NCBI GenBank assembly: GCA_963833585.1
Contig: CAWHYF010000001.1
Span: 62,001-126,000, forward strand
DNA: 64,000 bases
Origin: Bog-756 sp963833585
Lineage (GTDB): Bacteria > Actinomycetota > Acidimicrobiia > Acidimicrobiales > RAAP-2
Reading direction: 5' to 3'
In this document: piece after piece, positions 25,179 to 34,483 of the stretch
Numbering within the stretch: position 1 is the stretch's first letter
Layout: each line of letters begins with the position of its first letter
Program-made: the position numbers and the translations under genes
Notes under the pieces: generated by a model
Seen by the model: the letters and a program-made list of their open reading frames with translations, nothing else
Databases searched by the model: none
Told to the model about the DNA's origin: nothing

Positions 25179-26837
25179 ATGCGCACACGACTTGGTTGGT
25201 GGGGCGGGGCAATGGCAGTTGTGCTGCTGGTTCTCGGTACGGTGGCCCCAGCCTCTGCGGGAGGGGCAGCAGTTCGGCCCACGGTCCACACCTTGGTGCA
25301 CTCCGTGGGCGGCTCCGCCTGGTCGCACATCTACAACGGTCCCGATAGCTACTGGATGGTGGCCTCGGACGGCGGCATCTTCTCCTTTGGGGACGCTCAG
25401 TTCGAGGGCTCGGCAGGTGGCGGCCCGCTCAACAAACCCATCGTGGGCATGGCCGCCGATTCGGACGGTGGCGGCTACTGGTTGGTGGCCTCCGATGGGG
25501 GGATCTTCGCCTACGGCGACGCTCAGTTCTTCGGCAGCCATGGAGGAACACCCCTAAACAAGCCCATCGTGGGCATGGCAGCAACCCCGGACGGTGGGGG
25601 CTACTGGATGGTGGCCTCCGATGGGGGCATTTTCTCCTATGGGGGCGCCCACTTCTACGGCAGCCACGGCGGCGCACCTCTGAACAAGCCCATCGTGGGC
25701 ATGGCGGCAACGCCGGACGGGGGCGGGTACTGGCTGGTGGCCTCGGACGGCGGGATCTTCTCCTACGGCGACGCCCAGTTCCACGGCTCGGCTGGCGGCG
25801 GTCCGCTCAACAAGCCCATCGTCGGGATGACGGTCAGCGCAGACGGGGGCGGGTACTGGCTGGTGGCCTCGGACGGCGGCATCTTCGCCTACGGCGACGC
25901 CTTCTTCTACGGCAGCCACGGTGGCGCACCCCTCAACAAGCCCATCGTGGGTATGGGGGCGACCAACGACGGGGGCGGCTACTTCCTGGTGGCTTCTGAT
26001 GGCGGCATCTTCTCCTATGGCGACGCTCAGTTCGCTGGATCGACAGGGGGTATGCACCTCAACAGCCCCATCGTGGGCATGGCCGTCGCACCCGCCTTGT
26101 TCCCCTTCGCCACGGCCATCGCCCGCACGCCGAGTGGCCACGGCTATTGGGCCGCGGGTGACGACGGGGAGGTGTTGACCTACGGCGACGCCACCTTCTA
26201 CGGGGACCTCTCAGCCGATCTCTTGGCTCAGCCCATCGTGGGCATCGCCGCCACCAACGACGGCGGGGGGTATTGGCTGGTCGATGCCTCGGGCCACGTG
26301 ACCCCGTTCGGTGACGCTGGCAACTCCGGATCGGTCAACGACCCGAACGACTCCATCTTGGGTATCGTCTCCGATCCGTCGAGTGGGGGCTACTGGCTGT
26401 TCAACGCAATAGGGGCGGTGTATCCGTTCGGCGGTGCCCGATTCTACGCTTCAGCCCCGGGCCAGCTCCTCAGTCCGATCGTCGCCATGGCTGCAACTAC
26501 GGATGGTCAGGGCTATCGGCTGCTAGCAGCCGATGGCGGGGTCTTCTGCTTCGGGGACGCCGTATTCGATGGATCGTTGGGTGGCACTACCATCGCCACA
26601 CCCGCCACGGGCATCGCACCTACGGCCGACGGGGGGGGCTACTGGATCACCACGGAGGACGGTTCGGTCTACGCTTTTGGCGACGCCACCGGCGGGTTCC
26701 CGTCGGCCCACAATCTGGGTGGCAACATCGCTACCGGAATCACCAGCACACCGAGCGGCTTCGGCTACTGGCTCCTCGACACCTCGACAAACATTTACAC
26801 CTACGGCAATGCCACGGCCTATCCTTTGAATCCCTAG
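25179..26837 (+). CDS. Secreted protein with twelve GGYWLVASDGGIF repeats
   Basis: A 552-residue exported protein. The signal peptide is MRTRLGWWGGAMAVVLLVLG followed by APASAGG. The rest is about twelve 42-residue units, each with GGGYWLVASDGGIFSYGDAQ, then F-x-GS-x-GG and LNKPIVGMA. The first six are nearly identical at the DNA level (126-base period) and the last six have drifted. The units resemble beta-propeller or NHL/kelch-like blades. ATG 25179 is chosen because it begins the signal peptide and follows GAGGAAGAGG. It lies in island 1, while a relative with six units is chromosomal at 49543. Confidence 0.8.
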   Translation: MRTRLGWWGGAMAVVLLVLGTVAPASAGGAAVRPTVHTLVHSVGGSAWSHIYNGPDSYWMVASDGGIFSFGDAQFEGSAGGGPLNKPIVGMAADSDGGGYWLVASDGGIFAYGDAQFFGSHGGTPLNKPIVGMAATPDGGGYWMVASDGGIFSYGGAHFYGSHGGAPLNKPIVGMAATPDGGGYWLVASDGGIFSYGDAQFHGSAGGGPLNKPIVGMTVSADGGGYWLVASDGGIFAYGDAFFYGSHGGAPLNKPIVGMGATNDGGGYFLVASDGGIFSYGDAQFAGSTGGMHLNSPIVGMAVAPALFPFATAIARTPSGHGYWAAGDDGEVLTYGDATFYGDLSADLLAQPIVGIAATNDGGGYWLVDASGHVTPFGDAGNSGSVNDPNDSILGIVSDPSSGGYWLFNAIGAVYPFGGARFYASAPGQLLSPIVAMAATTDGQGYRLLAADGGVFCFGDAVFDGSLGGTTIATPATGIAPTADGGGYWITTEDGSVYAFGDATGGFPSAHNLGGNIATGITSTPSGFGYWLLDTSTNIYTYGNATAYPLNP

Positions 26838-26941
26838 GTCAGGGCGAGAGATTCATCGCGGGTCGATACTGCCCCAGACCACCGGGTAGGCATCACGCTC
26901 GGGCATCGATCCAAGCCTCCACGCCACGCGGAGGCGCAGTA

Positions 26942-28225
26942 CTAGGAGGGCGGCCGGTTCTGGTCCGCCCGGCGCGCCAGTACGGCGCGTTCACCTGCAT
27001 TCGCCGAACGTGCCGCCGCCTCGGTGAACGCGGCCATTGCCTGATCGTGCCGACCAGCCCGCTCGAGCAGGTCTCCACGCACGCTCGGCACCAAGGGTGA
27101 CTCGCCGAGCGCGTCGTCGCGTACCTCTTCCAGGACGGCGAGACCGGCGTCGGCACCGAACGCCCGACCGTGGGCGACGGCCCGATTGACCTCAACGACC
27201 GGTCCGGGCGCGGTGCGGGACAAGACGTCGTAGAGAGCCGCGATCCGGTGCCAGTCCGTCTCCTCTGCGCGCTCCGCGCCCGCGTGCTGTACCGCGATCA
27301 GGGCCTGCAGGAAGTAACGCCCGACCGACCCCCCGGTCGCGGCCAACTCCTCCGCTCGCCCCAGGGCCGCCAGGCCCCGCCGGACGCGCACCTGATCCCA
27401 GAGGCTACGGTCCTGCTCCTCCAGCAGGACCGGGATCCCGTGCTCGTCGAGGCGGGCCGCCATCCGCGAGCCCTGGATCTCGAGGAGGGCCTCCAGAGCG
27501 AGCACTTCGGGTTCGTCAGGAGCGAGGTCGACCAGCATCCGCGCCAGCCGGGTCGCCTCGTCCACGAGGTCTAGGCGCATCCAGTCCTCACCCGTGGTGG
27601 CCGTGTACCCCTCGTTGAAGATCAGGTAGATGACCGCCATCACGTCGTCGAGCCGTTCGGTCCGTTCCGCTCCCACCGGCAGCTCGAACTCGGCGTGGGC
27701 CTCCGACAGCGTCTTCTTCGCCCGGGAGATCCGTTGCCCCATGGTGGACTCGGTGACGAGGAATCCTCGGGCGATCTCGGCCGTGGTGAGGCCGCCGACG
27801 AGCCGCAGGGTCAGCGCCGCCCGTGACTCGGGCGTCAGCACCGGATTGCAGGACAGGAATACGAGGCGGAGGACGTCGTCCTCGATGTAGTCGACCTGAC
27901 TTTCGACGTCGGGCACCGCCGCCGCTTGCCTGTCGCTGGCATCTCCCAGCTCGGCGACCTTGCGGCGCATGGTCTCGGTGCGCCGGAAGTGGTCGATGGC
28001 TCGGCGCTTCGCCACGGTCATGAGCCATGCGATCGGGTTGTCCGGCACGCCCGTCTCCGGCCACTGCTCGAGAGCGGCGACGAGGGCGTCCTGGGCCAGG
28101 TCCTCGGCGAGGCTCACGTCGCGAGTCATCCGTGTGAGCGCTGCTACGAGCCGGGCGGACTCGGTCCGCCAGACGGCATAGACGGCCCCGTTGGGGTCGC
28201 CGGGATGGGTCCGAGCCGGCACCAC
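26942..28225 (-). CDS. ECF sigma factor, ECF42/DUF6596 type
   Basis: A 427-residue sigma factor. Region 2 includes LAEDLAQDALVAALEQWPE and PIAWLMTVAKRRAIDHFRR. Region 4 includes LTTAEIARGFLVTESTMGQR. A long C-terminal TPR-like extension begins at AVIYLIFNEGYT. This architecture is that of ECF42 factors, which have no anti-sigma factor and are encoded with a DGPF/YCII protein. Here that partner lies immediately upstream (75-base gap). The start is a GTG pair at 28225/28222. Confidence 0.88.
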   Translation of the reverse strand: MVPARTHPGDPNGAVYAVWRTESARLVAALTRMTRDVSLAEDLAQDALVAALEQWPETGVPDNPIAWLMTVAKRRAIDHFRRTETMRRKVAELGDASDRQAAAVPDVESQVDYIEDDVLRLVFLSCNPVLTPESRAALTLRLVGGLTTAEIARGFLVTESTMGQRISRAKKTLSEAHAEFELPVGAERTERLDDVMAVIYLIFNEGYTATTGEDWMRLDLVDEATRLARMLVDLAPDEPEVLALEALLEIQGSRMAARLDEHGIPVLLEEQDRSLWDQVRVRRGLAALGRAEELAATGGSVGRYFLQALIAVQHAGAERAEETDWHRIAALYDVLSRTAPGPVVEVNRAVAHGRAFGADAGLAVLEEVRDDALGESPLVPSVRGDLLERAGRHDQAMAAFTEAAARSANAGERAVLARRADQNRPPS

Positions 28226-28300
28226 GCCAGCGTAGTGATACCGGCTCAGACCTCCCGCCCATTGCCGCCGCTGGCAGGTTGAGCACGGACGAATCCGGCG

Positions 28301-28675
28301 TCAGGCGTCGGGCACCTCCGGGCCGGTCGAGATCTGGCGCAGCGTGGAGATCACCGTGACCTCGGGCCAAAGCTTGGCATGGAGCTCGGCGAAGGACCGC
28401 TGGTCCTCGGCGGCCTCCTCGAGACTCGGGTATTCCATGATGGCCCAACCGCCGACGACCTCCTTGGCCTCGGAGTATGGCCCGTCGACACGGGTGACCT
28501 CGCCCTGGCGGACGACGTAGTTCACCGCGTCCTCCGTCCCGTAGAGACCGCCACCGTCGAGGAAGATCCCCTTGCTGGCCCGCTCACCGATGTACTCGTC
28601 CATCGCGTCGAACAACGCCTGTGGCGGCGTCCCGACGCCCTCTTCCATCCTCACGAATCCCATGAATCGGGGCAT
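28301..28675 (-). CDS. DGPF/YCII-domain protein, ECF42 partner
   Basis: A 124-residue protein with MPRFMGFVRMEEGVG at the start and VDGPYSEAKEVVGGWAIMEY, the family's DGPF motif in DGPY form. ATG 28675 is preceded by AAAGGAG. It precedes the sigma gene on the same strand and probably forms an operon with it. Proteins of this class are thought to work with ECF42 sigma factors; the signal they sense is not known. Confidence 0.87.
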   Translation of the reverse strand: MPRFMGFVRMEEGVGTPPQALFDAMDEYIGERASKGIFLDGGGLYGTEDAVNYVVRQGEVTRVDGPYSEAKEVVGGWAIMEYPSLEEAAEDQRSFAELHAKLWPEVTVISTLRQISTGPEVPDA

Positions 28676-28898
28676 GTCGATCACTCCTTTTGGTTTGTGG
28701 TTGGTGAACTTCTCGCCAATGAGTCGAACGGGGATGCCATTCTTCGACATCGATCACCGAATTTCTTCGGATCCACTGAGCATCTGATTGGCGTCGAGTC
28801 GGCATTTGGCTACGACCTCACCCGAGATTCCCGTTTCGCAAGGGGTATCCCACAACGCCGGGAGCGGGCGGGGCAGATCCGGCGGTGGCAGGCCCTTG

Positions 28899-29249
28899 CT
28901 ATGAAAGACCTTTCCCTCCGACTGGGTCGAGCCGAAGGCTCTGGGGAGGTTCGGCCACAAGCGATGGCATGTCCTTTGCCCATTCTGCAATTGCAGGGCT
29001 ACTCCGAGCTTCCTCCCAGGCCGACTCGCTCGACCACACTTCGGTCAGATAGACGGCGTCCTCATCCGCGAGAGATTTGCAAACGATCATCAATTCGCAC
29101 GCGGGGTTCTCCCGCTGCAGCTCTATTGATTCAACAAACTTGCTGGCCAGCCGGTCGGCATTGCCACGGGTCGCAACCAAAGTTGTGTGCTGTGCAAAGC
29201 GCCCCACCAGTCTCCCTTCCTTAACTGGATTCCTCGTCAGCTCAGTCAT
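28899..29249 (-). CDS. Antibiotic biosynthesis monooxygenase (ABM) domain protein
   Basis: A 116-residue protein with the dimeric alpha+beta-barrel pattern: VGRFAQHTTLVATRGNADRL, ELMIVCKSLADEDAVYLTEV and WSSESAWEEARSSPAI. It fits quinol monooxygenase/ABM proteins, which oxidise small aromatics without a cofactor or serve as small binding barrels. ATG 29249 overlaps the stop of the upstream epimerase gene (ATGA), so the two are translationally coupled. The last 20 residues are poorly conserved in the family. Confidence 0.75.
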   Translation of the reverse strand: MTELTRNPVKEGRLVGRFAQHTTLVATRGNADRLASKFVESIELQRENPACELMIVCKSLADEDAVYLTEVWSSESAWEEARSSPAIAEWAKDMPSLVAEPPQSLRLDPVGGKGLS

Positions 29250-30160
29250 GCGTATTCGTGTTGGAAGCCTTGGCGCCATGACGGAAAGCGCAGCTCCCAG
29301 CCCAGCTCGGTCTTGGCCTTGGTGTTGGAGAAACCATGCCCCTCGGTCATCATGGCCACGATCATCTCGCCGGCCAGTAACCTGGCCAACCACACGGGGA
29401 TCCGTCGCGGTGGCTTCGCTCCCATGCACTTGGCCATGAAGGGCAACCACTCGCTGGCCGGACCCGGCTCGTCGTCCACGACGTTGAACACCCCTGAGGC
29501 CTTCTGCTCGATGGCCAGGATTGTTGCGGTGGCGGCGTCCTCGACGTGTACGAACGAGAACTGGCCGGTTCCACCCCCGACGAGCGGGAACATCCGCTTT
29601 CGTACGAACTTAGCTTGGTCGGCGTTAGCCCCCTGTCCGTAGAGGGTGCCATAGCGCAGAACGGCTCCACCGGCCGCTACGACTGCGTCCTCGAGGTGGC
29701 CGATCTCCCTGATCGCGACCGGGACCTCTAGCGGATCCTGCTCGGTCTTGATCGGCCCTCCCTGGCGGGTCAAGTTGAATAGAGCGCCGCTTTGCGAGAC
29801 GATGTGTGAGACACCCGTTGCCCCGGCCGCCGCCAGCAGGTTGTCTGTCCCCTCGCTCCGCAGCCGGCCCGTAAGTTCGAAGTACCGCTCGAACCGTCTC
29901 ATGTTGGGTTTGCCGGCGTGGGGTTCGGAGAGGGCAGTCATCTCGTTCACGATCACCTCTGGCTGAGCCGTTGCCACGGCCTGGCGGACCGAGGCCACGC
30001 TCAGCCCATCCATCACTACCCCGTTGGCACCTAGATTTTGGAGTAGTGCCACCTTGGACGGGGTCGTCGTCGTCGCCGTGACCTCGTGGCCGCTGGCGAC
30101 CAGCTTGGGTACGAGCTGGCGTCCAACGACTCCTGAACCTCCTGCAACGAATACTCGCAC
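29246..30160 (-). CDS. NAD-dependent epimerase/dehydratase family protein
   Basis: A 304-residue extended SDR. The N-terminal VRVFVAGGSGVVGRQLVPKL is the NAD-binding GxxGxxG. VLRYGTLYGQGA and FSFVHVEDAATATILAIE are typical of atypical NmrA-like or epimerase members. The start is GTG 30160, 8 bases after GGAGGTGA; the preceding GTG at 30163 is an alternative. It shares an operon with the ABM-domain gene. Substrate unknown. Confidence 0.84.
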   Translation of the reverse strand: MRVFVAGGSGVVGRQLVPKLVASGHEVTATTTTPSKVALLQNLGANGVVMDGLSVASVRQAVATAQPEVIVNEMTALSEPHAGKPNMRRFERYFELTGRLRSEGTDNLLAAAGATGVSHIVSQSGALFNLTRQGGPIKTEQDPLEVPVAIREIGHLEDAVVAAGGAVLRYGTLYGQGANADQAKFVRKRMFPLVGGGTGQFSFVHVEDAATATILAIEQKASGVFNVVDDEPGPASEWLPFMAKCMGAKPPRRIPVWLARLLAGEMIVAMMTEGHGFSNTKAKTELGWELRFPSWRQGFQHEYA

Positions 30161-30394
30161 CACGATCACCTCCAGTTTGTGGTGTTTGACCTGTATACCC
30201 ACGGCAGTACAGGTTCATTCCTTCATGGTCAGCCTGGCGAACCGATGCCTGCTCCTGCCTCACATGAGGACAGAAGTCAATGGGCACCGATGCGGCACTT
30301 GGGAACCTAAGCCTGACTGCGCAGGCATCTGCCTATCCCTAAACACCGGGAGTGGGTGCCACGCTCCCAGCGCCCTATGGGTCACGATGGGTGG

Positions 30395-30979
30395 GTGAGC
30401 AGGGACCTACCCGACTACGTCACGCACTATTACGTCGCAGGGCGACTACCGTTCCGGAACATCTCTGATCTGACCGATCACGAGTGGGAGGTCATTCGTC
30501 AGGAACTCGAAGCAGAGCGGTCCGCTGGGACGTCATCCCGAGTCTTCGGTAGGCGGTATCTGGAGCTTAGGCGGGCAACCGAGGCCAAACTTCGTGACCA
30601 GTTCGTCGCCGTAGGGGGTGAACCGGAACGGACCTCACCCCACTACTTCGTACTCGGCTCCTCGACGTGGTTCCGGGGATTGGCTCACGAAATGCATGAG
30701 GTAGTGATTCCGCTAGCTGTGCTTCCTGACAGTGCAACCAGCATGACGATCCCGGACAGCATGACTTCCATGGGGCTCGGTGGTGAGTTCGGTCTTCCTA
30801 TGGAGGATAAGCCGCACCACGGCCGAGTCTTCCGGCTCTCAGAGATTCCTGAGGCCATTGAAGAGTTTGGTCTCCCCGAGGATGAGTCCGGTGACTACGC
30901 CGGGTATCAACACCGGTCCTTCGAACTCTACGCCGAGGTACAGGTGTGGTCGGATGCCCTTCTCAACTACCGAGCGTGA
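30395..30979 (+). CDS. Hypothetical protein
   Basis: A 194-residue soluble protein I cannot assign. It starts at GTG 30395 (VSRDLPDYVTHYYVAGRLPF). It is rich in charged residues, with HEWEVIRQELEAERSAGTSS, FGRRYLELRRATEAKLRDQF and, near the middle, PHYFVLGSSTWFRGL. The C-terminus is acidic. Codon pattern and length support a real gene. It stands alone between the epimerase operon and a convergent hypothetical gene. Confidence 0.6.
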   Translation: MSRDLPDYVTHYYVAGRLPFRNISDLTDHEWEVIRQELEAERSAGTSSRVFGRRYLELRRATEAKLRDQFVAVGGEPERTSPHYFVLGSSTWFRGLAHEMHEVVIPLAVLPDSATSMTIPDSMTSMGLGGEFGLPMEDKPHHGRVFRLSEIPEAIEEFGLPEDESGDYAGYQHRSFELYAEVQVWSDALLNYRA

Positions 30980-31059
30980 ACCGGCGGGGCTATCCCACAA
31001 CGCCGGTTCGGTGCGATACCCAGGGGTTCTCACGGCCTGGGCAATAGCCCCTCGTAATC

Positions 31060-31713
31060 TCAACCGCCAGTCGGTTGACGAAAGTATCGATCTAGCCAAG
31101 GGGCCGTCATCGCGACGAGCAGAGTCAATTCGGCGTCTAGCTCTACGGGCGACGGAATCGCAATTTCGATCTTCCGGAGATCTACTGGATTATTCCAAAG
31201 TCTGAAGACCGTCAGAGTGGGATCGCTGAATCGGTAGAACGCACTGCAAGTTCCAGAGTCATCCACGGCCGACATTACGGAGCTTCCAGGATTCGTTCCT
31301 CGCACGACAAACCGATAGGAAGTTCGCCCTACCGCTGCAACTTGGCCGAGTCGTCCGAATTCAGCGGAAACGTCCTCTCTTAAAACCAGCTCCAGAGTCG
31401 CAACGTCGACCAGAGCCATTTCTCGATGGAGTCGCCAAATCGGACTGAAAGTTCGCCGCTCGAACGTTTTCTGCCGACCACCCACAAGGGTTTCTATGGA
31501 TCTGACACGACCAGATTTGAACTGAACGCTAGCCAGTCTGCGCCCGCTCGTTGTAACTAGCGCGTACCCTTCTTTCGGAACCACGTGCAAGACGAGATGA
31601 GTTCCAGAAATGTTCGGAAAACGCCGCCACTCTTGCTCGGTCTCGTCCCACTCGCGCCAAGAATCCGCCTCATCCCAGGTCTCCGGGGTCCTCTCCGCCT
31701 TCTTCCAGCCCAT
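31060..31713 (-). CDS. Hypothetical protein, paralogue of the 23802-24407 gene
   Basis: A 217-residue protein with no recognised family. It has an acidic Trp-rich N-terminus (WDEADSWREWDETEQEWRRF), then strands including LASVQFKSGRVRSIE and YRFVVRGTNPGSSVMSAVDD, and a hydrophobic C-terminal stretch. The RGxxPxxxxMSAVDxSG phrase and layout match the protein at 23802-24407. Two copies in one island suggest duplication or two related acquisitions. Confidence 0.62.
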   Translation of the reverse strand: MGWKKAERTPETWDEADSWREWDETEQEWRRFPNISGTHLVLHVVPKEGYALVTTSGRRLASVQFKSGRVRSIETLVGGRQKTFERRTFSPIWRLHREMALVDVATLELVLREDVSAEFGRLGQVAAVGRTSYRFVVRGTNPGSSVMSAVDDSGTCSAFYRFSDPTLTVFRLWNNPVDLRKIEIAIPSPVELDAELTLLVAMTAPWLDRYFRQPTGG

Positions 31714-31939
31714 TTACTGATGTTAGCTAGCAAGGTCACTTGAGCGACAGGTGTCTCCAATCCGGTGCCGTTCATGGGCAGGCAACTTTTGCGAGCACCG
31801 ATCGCCTCTGAACGAAGATAACGCGGCCCCGAGCCGGTGTTCGGGGGCACCTCCCAGCCGGTCAATCGTACTGACTATGCTCGAACTCAGGTATCAGGTC
31901 TTGCGCGATAGACAACGGAAGTCTTGCCAGGTTCAGTCA

Positions 31940-33190
31940 CTATCGCTGGGTGTCAAGCTCCACAATTCGTCTGAGCATAAAGCGACGCTCCGGGTCCGAG
32001 GGGGCCATCCCGATGGCATGGCGATAGGCGACCTCGGCCTCTTCCACTCGACCGAGACGACGGAGCAGATCCGCCCGAGTAGCCGGGAGGAGATAATAGT
32101 TAGGCATGGAGCCTTCAGCATCGAGCTCATCGACCAGAGCAAGACCTTCAGCGAGCCCATCGGCCATGGCGATCGCTACCGCTCGGTTGAGCGCAATCAC
32201 CGGGCTTGGGTTCGCCCAATACAACTGCTCGTAGAGCCTGGCGACCTCACTCCAGTCCGTGGCACTGGCGCTAGCCGCCGTTGCATGGCAGGCGGCGATG
32301 GCTGCGAGAAGTTGGAAGGGCCCGCTGCGACCGAGGTGGGTCGCCTTCTCGAGGAGGCTGCAGCCGTCCTCAATCGAGTCCTCATCCCATAGGGTGCGGT
32401 CCTGATCCTCCAATGGGATTAGCTCACCTGCCTCGTCGAGTCGGGCTCGACACCGCGAATTGTGCAGCACCATGAGACTCAGGAGGCCGTACGCCTCCGG
32501 CTCATTGGGCATCAATTGCGCGAGCATTCGTCCGAGTCGAATCGCCTCATCGCTCAGGGCACTCCGCATTAGTTCGGCGCCGTGGCTCGCTCCGTAACCC
32601 TCGTTGAACAGGCCATAGATGGCCGCCAGGACCCCAGCCATACGATCAGGGAGCTGATGGGAGGGAGGCACTCGGTACGGAATGGCTGCGTCACGGATCT
32701 TGTGCTTGGCCCGGACCAGTCGCTTGGCCATTGTCTCTTCCGGGACGAGGAATGCTCGAGCAATTTCAGCCGTTGTCAGTCCAAGAAGGGTGCGCAGAGC
32801 GAGAGCGACTTGTGCCTCGGCCGGTAACGCTGGATGGCAGCACGTGAAGAGCAGCCGTAAGCGATCGTCGGTGACGCCATCACCTGTTCCTCCGTCTTGT
32901 TCTGCGGTGCTAATCACTTTGGCGACCTGTTCGATCTTGGCTTGGCCCACGCGCTCGCGGCGGAGGCGGTCAAATGCTCGGTTTCGGGCCGTGGTCTTCA
33001 ACCACCCCGCCGGATTGGCGGGGATGCCATCTCTGGTCCAGGTTTCGAGTGCCTTGGCGAAGGCATCTTGCGCGCATTCCTCTGCCAGATCCCAGTTGCC
33101 GGTAACTCGGATCACATGAGCAACGACGCCTCCCCAGTCACTTCGAAACGCCTCAGCGACGGCAAACTGAGCTGTGATCACATCTCCCAA
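31940..33190 (-). CDS. ECF sigma factor, ECF42/DUF6596 type (second copy)
   Basis: A 416-residue sigma factor: region 2 DLAEECAQDAFAKALETW and NPAGWLKTTARNRAFDRLRR, region 4 LTTAEIARAFLVPEETMAKR, and the ECF42 C-terminal extension beginning AAIYGLFNEGYGASHG. It is clearly divergent from the factor at 26942, so not a recent duplicate. It starts 13 bases inside the end of the upstream DGPF gene, which suggests translational coupling. A third gene, another YCII-type protein, precedes that. Confidence 0.88.
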   Translation of the reverse strand: MGDVITAQFAVAEAFRSDWGGVVAHVIRVTGNWDLAEECAQDAFAKALETWTRDGIPANPAGWLKTTARNRAFDRLRRERVGQAKIEQVAKVISTAEQDGGTGDGVTDDRLRLLFTCCHPALPAEAQVALALRTLLGLTTAEIARAFLVPEETMAKRLVRAKHKIRDAAIPYRVPPSHQLPDRMAGVLAAIYGLFNEGYGASHGAELMRSALSDEAIRLGRMLAQLMPNEPEAYGLLSLMVLHNSRCRARLDEAGELIPLEDQDRTLWDEDSIEDGCSLLEKATHLGRSGPFQLLAAIAACHATAASASATDWSEVARLYEQLYWANPSPVIALNRAVAIAMADGLAEGLALVDELDAEGSMPNYYLLPATRADLLRRLGRVEEAEVAYRHAIGMAPSDPERRFMLRRIVELDTQR

Positions 33191-33519
33191 ATCGGCCTCA
33201 CCTCGATCGTGCCGTGGCCTGCTGCCGGAATCAAGGACGCAAGTTCTATGGCTTCGTCGAGATCATCCACCTCAACGACGAAATATCCGGCGATCTGCTC
33301 TTTGGTCTCGGCAAAGGGACCGTCTGCGATCACGAGTTCGTTCCCCCGGACCCTGACGGTGGTGCTCGTCGAGGTCGGCCGCAGTCGTTCGCGAGCCACC
33401 AACACACCACGAGATTCCATCTGTTCTTGGCATGCCGCATAGGCGGCGTAACGTTCATTTCGCTCTTCCGGCGTTAGCTGCTCCGATTCGTCGTTACACA
33501 CCAATAGGACGTACCGCAT
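33178..33519 (-). CDS. DGPF/YCII-domain protein, ECF42 partner
   Basis: A 113-residue protein opening MRYVLLVCNDESEQLTPEE and carrying the exact DGPF motif in VIADGPFAETKEQIAGYFV. Its 3' end overlaps the start of the ECF42 sigma gene. The domain forms a small ferredoxin-like fold related to YciI. Confidence 0.88.
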   Translation of the reverse strand: MRYVLLVCNDESEQLTPEERNERYAAYAACQEQMESRGVLVARERLRPTSTSTTVRVRGNELVIADGPFAETKEQIAGYFVVEVDDLDEAIELASLIPAAGHGTIEVRPIWEM

Positions 33520-33662
33520 CTCTCGAGCCTTTCATGTTGCAAGACGGATTCGCCGAGTGCTGGCGACGCCTTCCATCGATTGTGCCTCTGATTGGGCGTG
33601 GGGCCAAGCGGGACTGGACACCCTGCCCAGTCCCGCTTACGCCTCACGTAGTCGACTTCGAC

Positions 33663-34010
33663 TCAGGCGCTTGCCAGATCCGAGCGAATCTGCTCTGCAG
33701 GGTGCTCTTCAGGCAACTCCGCAAGGAGGCCGACTTCGACACCGCCTCCCCGAGTCACGGTCGGACAGTTCTTCGCCATCTGGACGGCTGCCTCCAGGTC
33801 ATCAGCGGTGACAATCGAGTAGCCACCAAGCCGGGTGGATTCTCCTGTCTCGCCGATCGTCGCTGCAGGCTCGAACACCGGGAAGCCCGGGTCGACCATA
33901 TGGGCAGCGAGGGTGTCGTTGATGAACGATCCCCAGGCAGGCAGCGTACCGGGATCGGCCAGAGCATCGAAGTCCTTCGCAGGACGGTAGCTGAGGATGA
34001 AGTTAGGCAT
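33663..34010 (-). CDS. YCII-related domain protein
   Basis: A 115-residue protein: MPNFILSYRPAKDF at the start, then TRLGGYSIVTADDLEAAVQM and CPTVTRGGGVEVG. The layout is that of YCII-related proteins. The DGPF-equivalent position is degenerate. It lies 143 bases upstream of the DGPF gene on the same strand and so may be the first gene of a three-gene sigma module. Confidence 0.8.
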   Translation of the reverse strand: MPNFILSYRPAKDFDALADPGTLPAWGSFINDTLAAHMVDPGFPVFEPAATIGETGESTRLGGYSIVTADDLEAAVQMAKNCPTVTRGGGVEVGLLAELPEEHPAEQIRSDLASA

Positions 34011-34024
34011 TGTTCGTCTCCTTC

Positions 34025-34483
34025 TTGGTCTTGGGATACTTCATTAAGAAGACGAACTAGCGGATGGCAGATGGACACTTGAAGAGGGAATTTCTTGATC
34101 AAGCAGGCGTTGAGCCCGATCGACGATGGTACAAACTCGGCGACACGCCAACCCGACTTCGTGTTGGTCTTGCAGACTGAGCTTCCTGAGCCGGAAAAGG
34201 GTCCCCTTGCATTGTTGGTAGCTCATAGCGCGTGGTCTCGTGGCCTACCAGCCGGCATCCCACATGTGCCGGTATGTGACACCCCGTTAGCCGACTCACA
34301 ACCACCCAAGCCCCCCTCCGCCGCCCCGGCCCTCCCCGTTCGGGTGGCGCTCATCGCCGGCCGCCTTTGGGCCTCCGTTTCCCGCTCGCGTCGCCCCTGG
34401 TCTCGGGCCTCCCGGCCGGCCTGCGACGGCGGTTTTGGGGTCGCCCCGGTGCGCGTCTCCCTCTCCCCGCCTTGCTCGCGAAC
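34025..34483. other. No gene recognised
   Basis: About 460 bases without a credible gene. Reading frames on both strands here are low-complexity (Pro, Arg and Ser rich in all frames) and have no family motif. The GC-rich part (34290-34480) contrasts with the lower-GC DNA on each side. Confidence 0.4.

Noticed and set aside
30335..30360. Short phrase CCCTAAACACCGGGA, similar to 24956 (CCCTAGACACCGGGA)
   Set aside because: Two short matches only; not enough to call a repeat family or att site.
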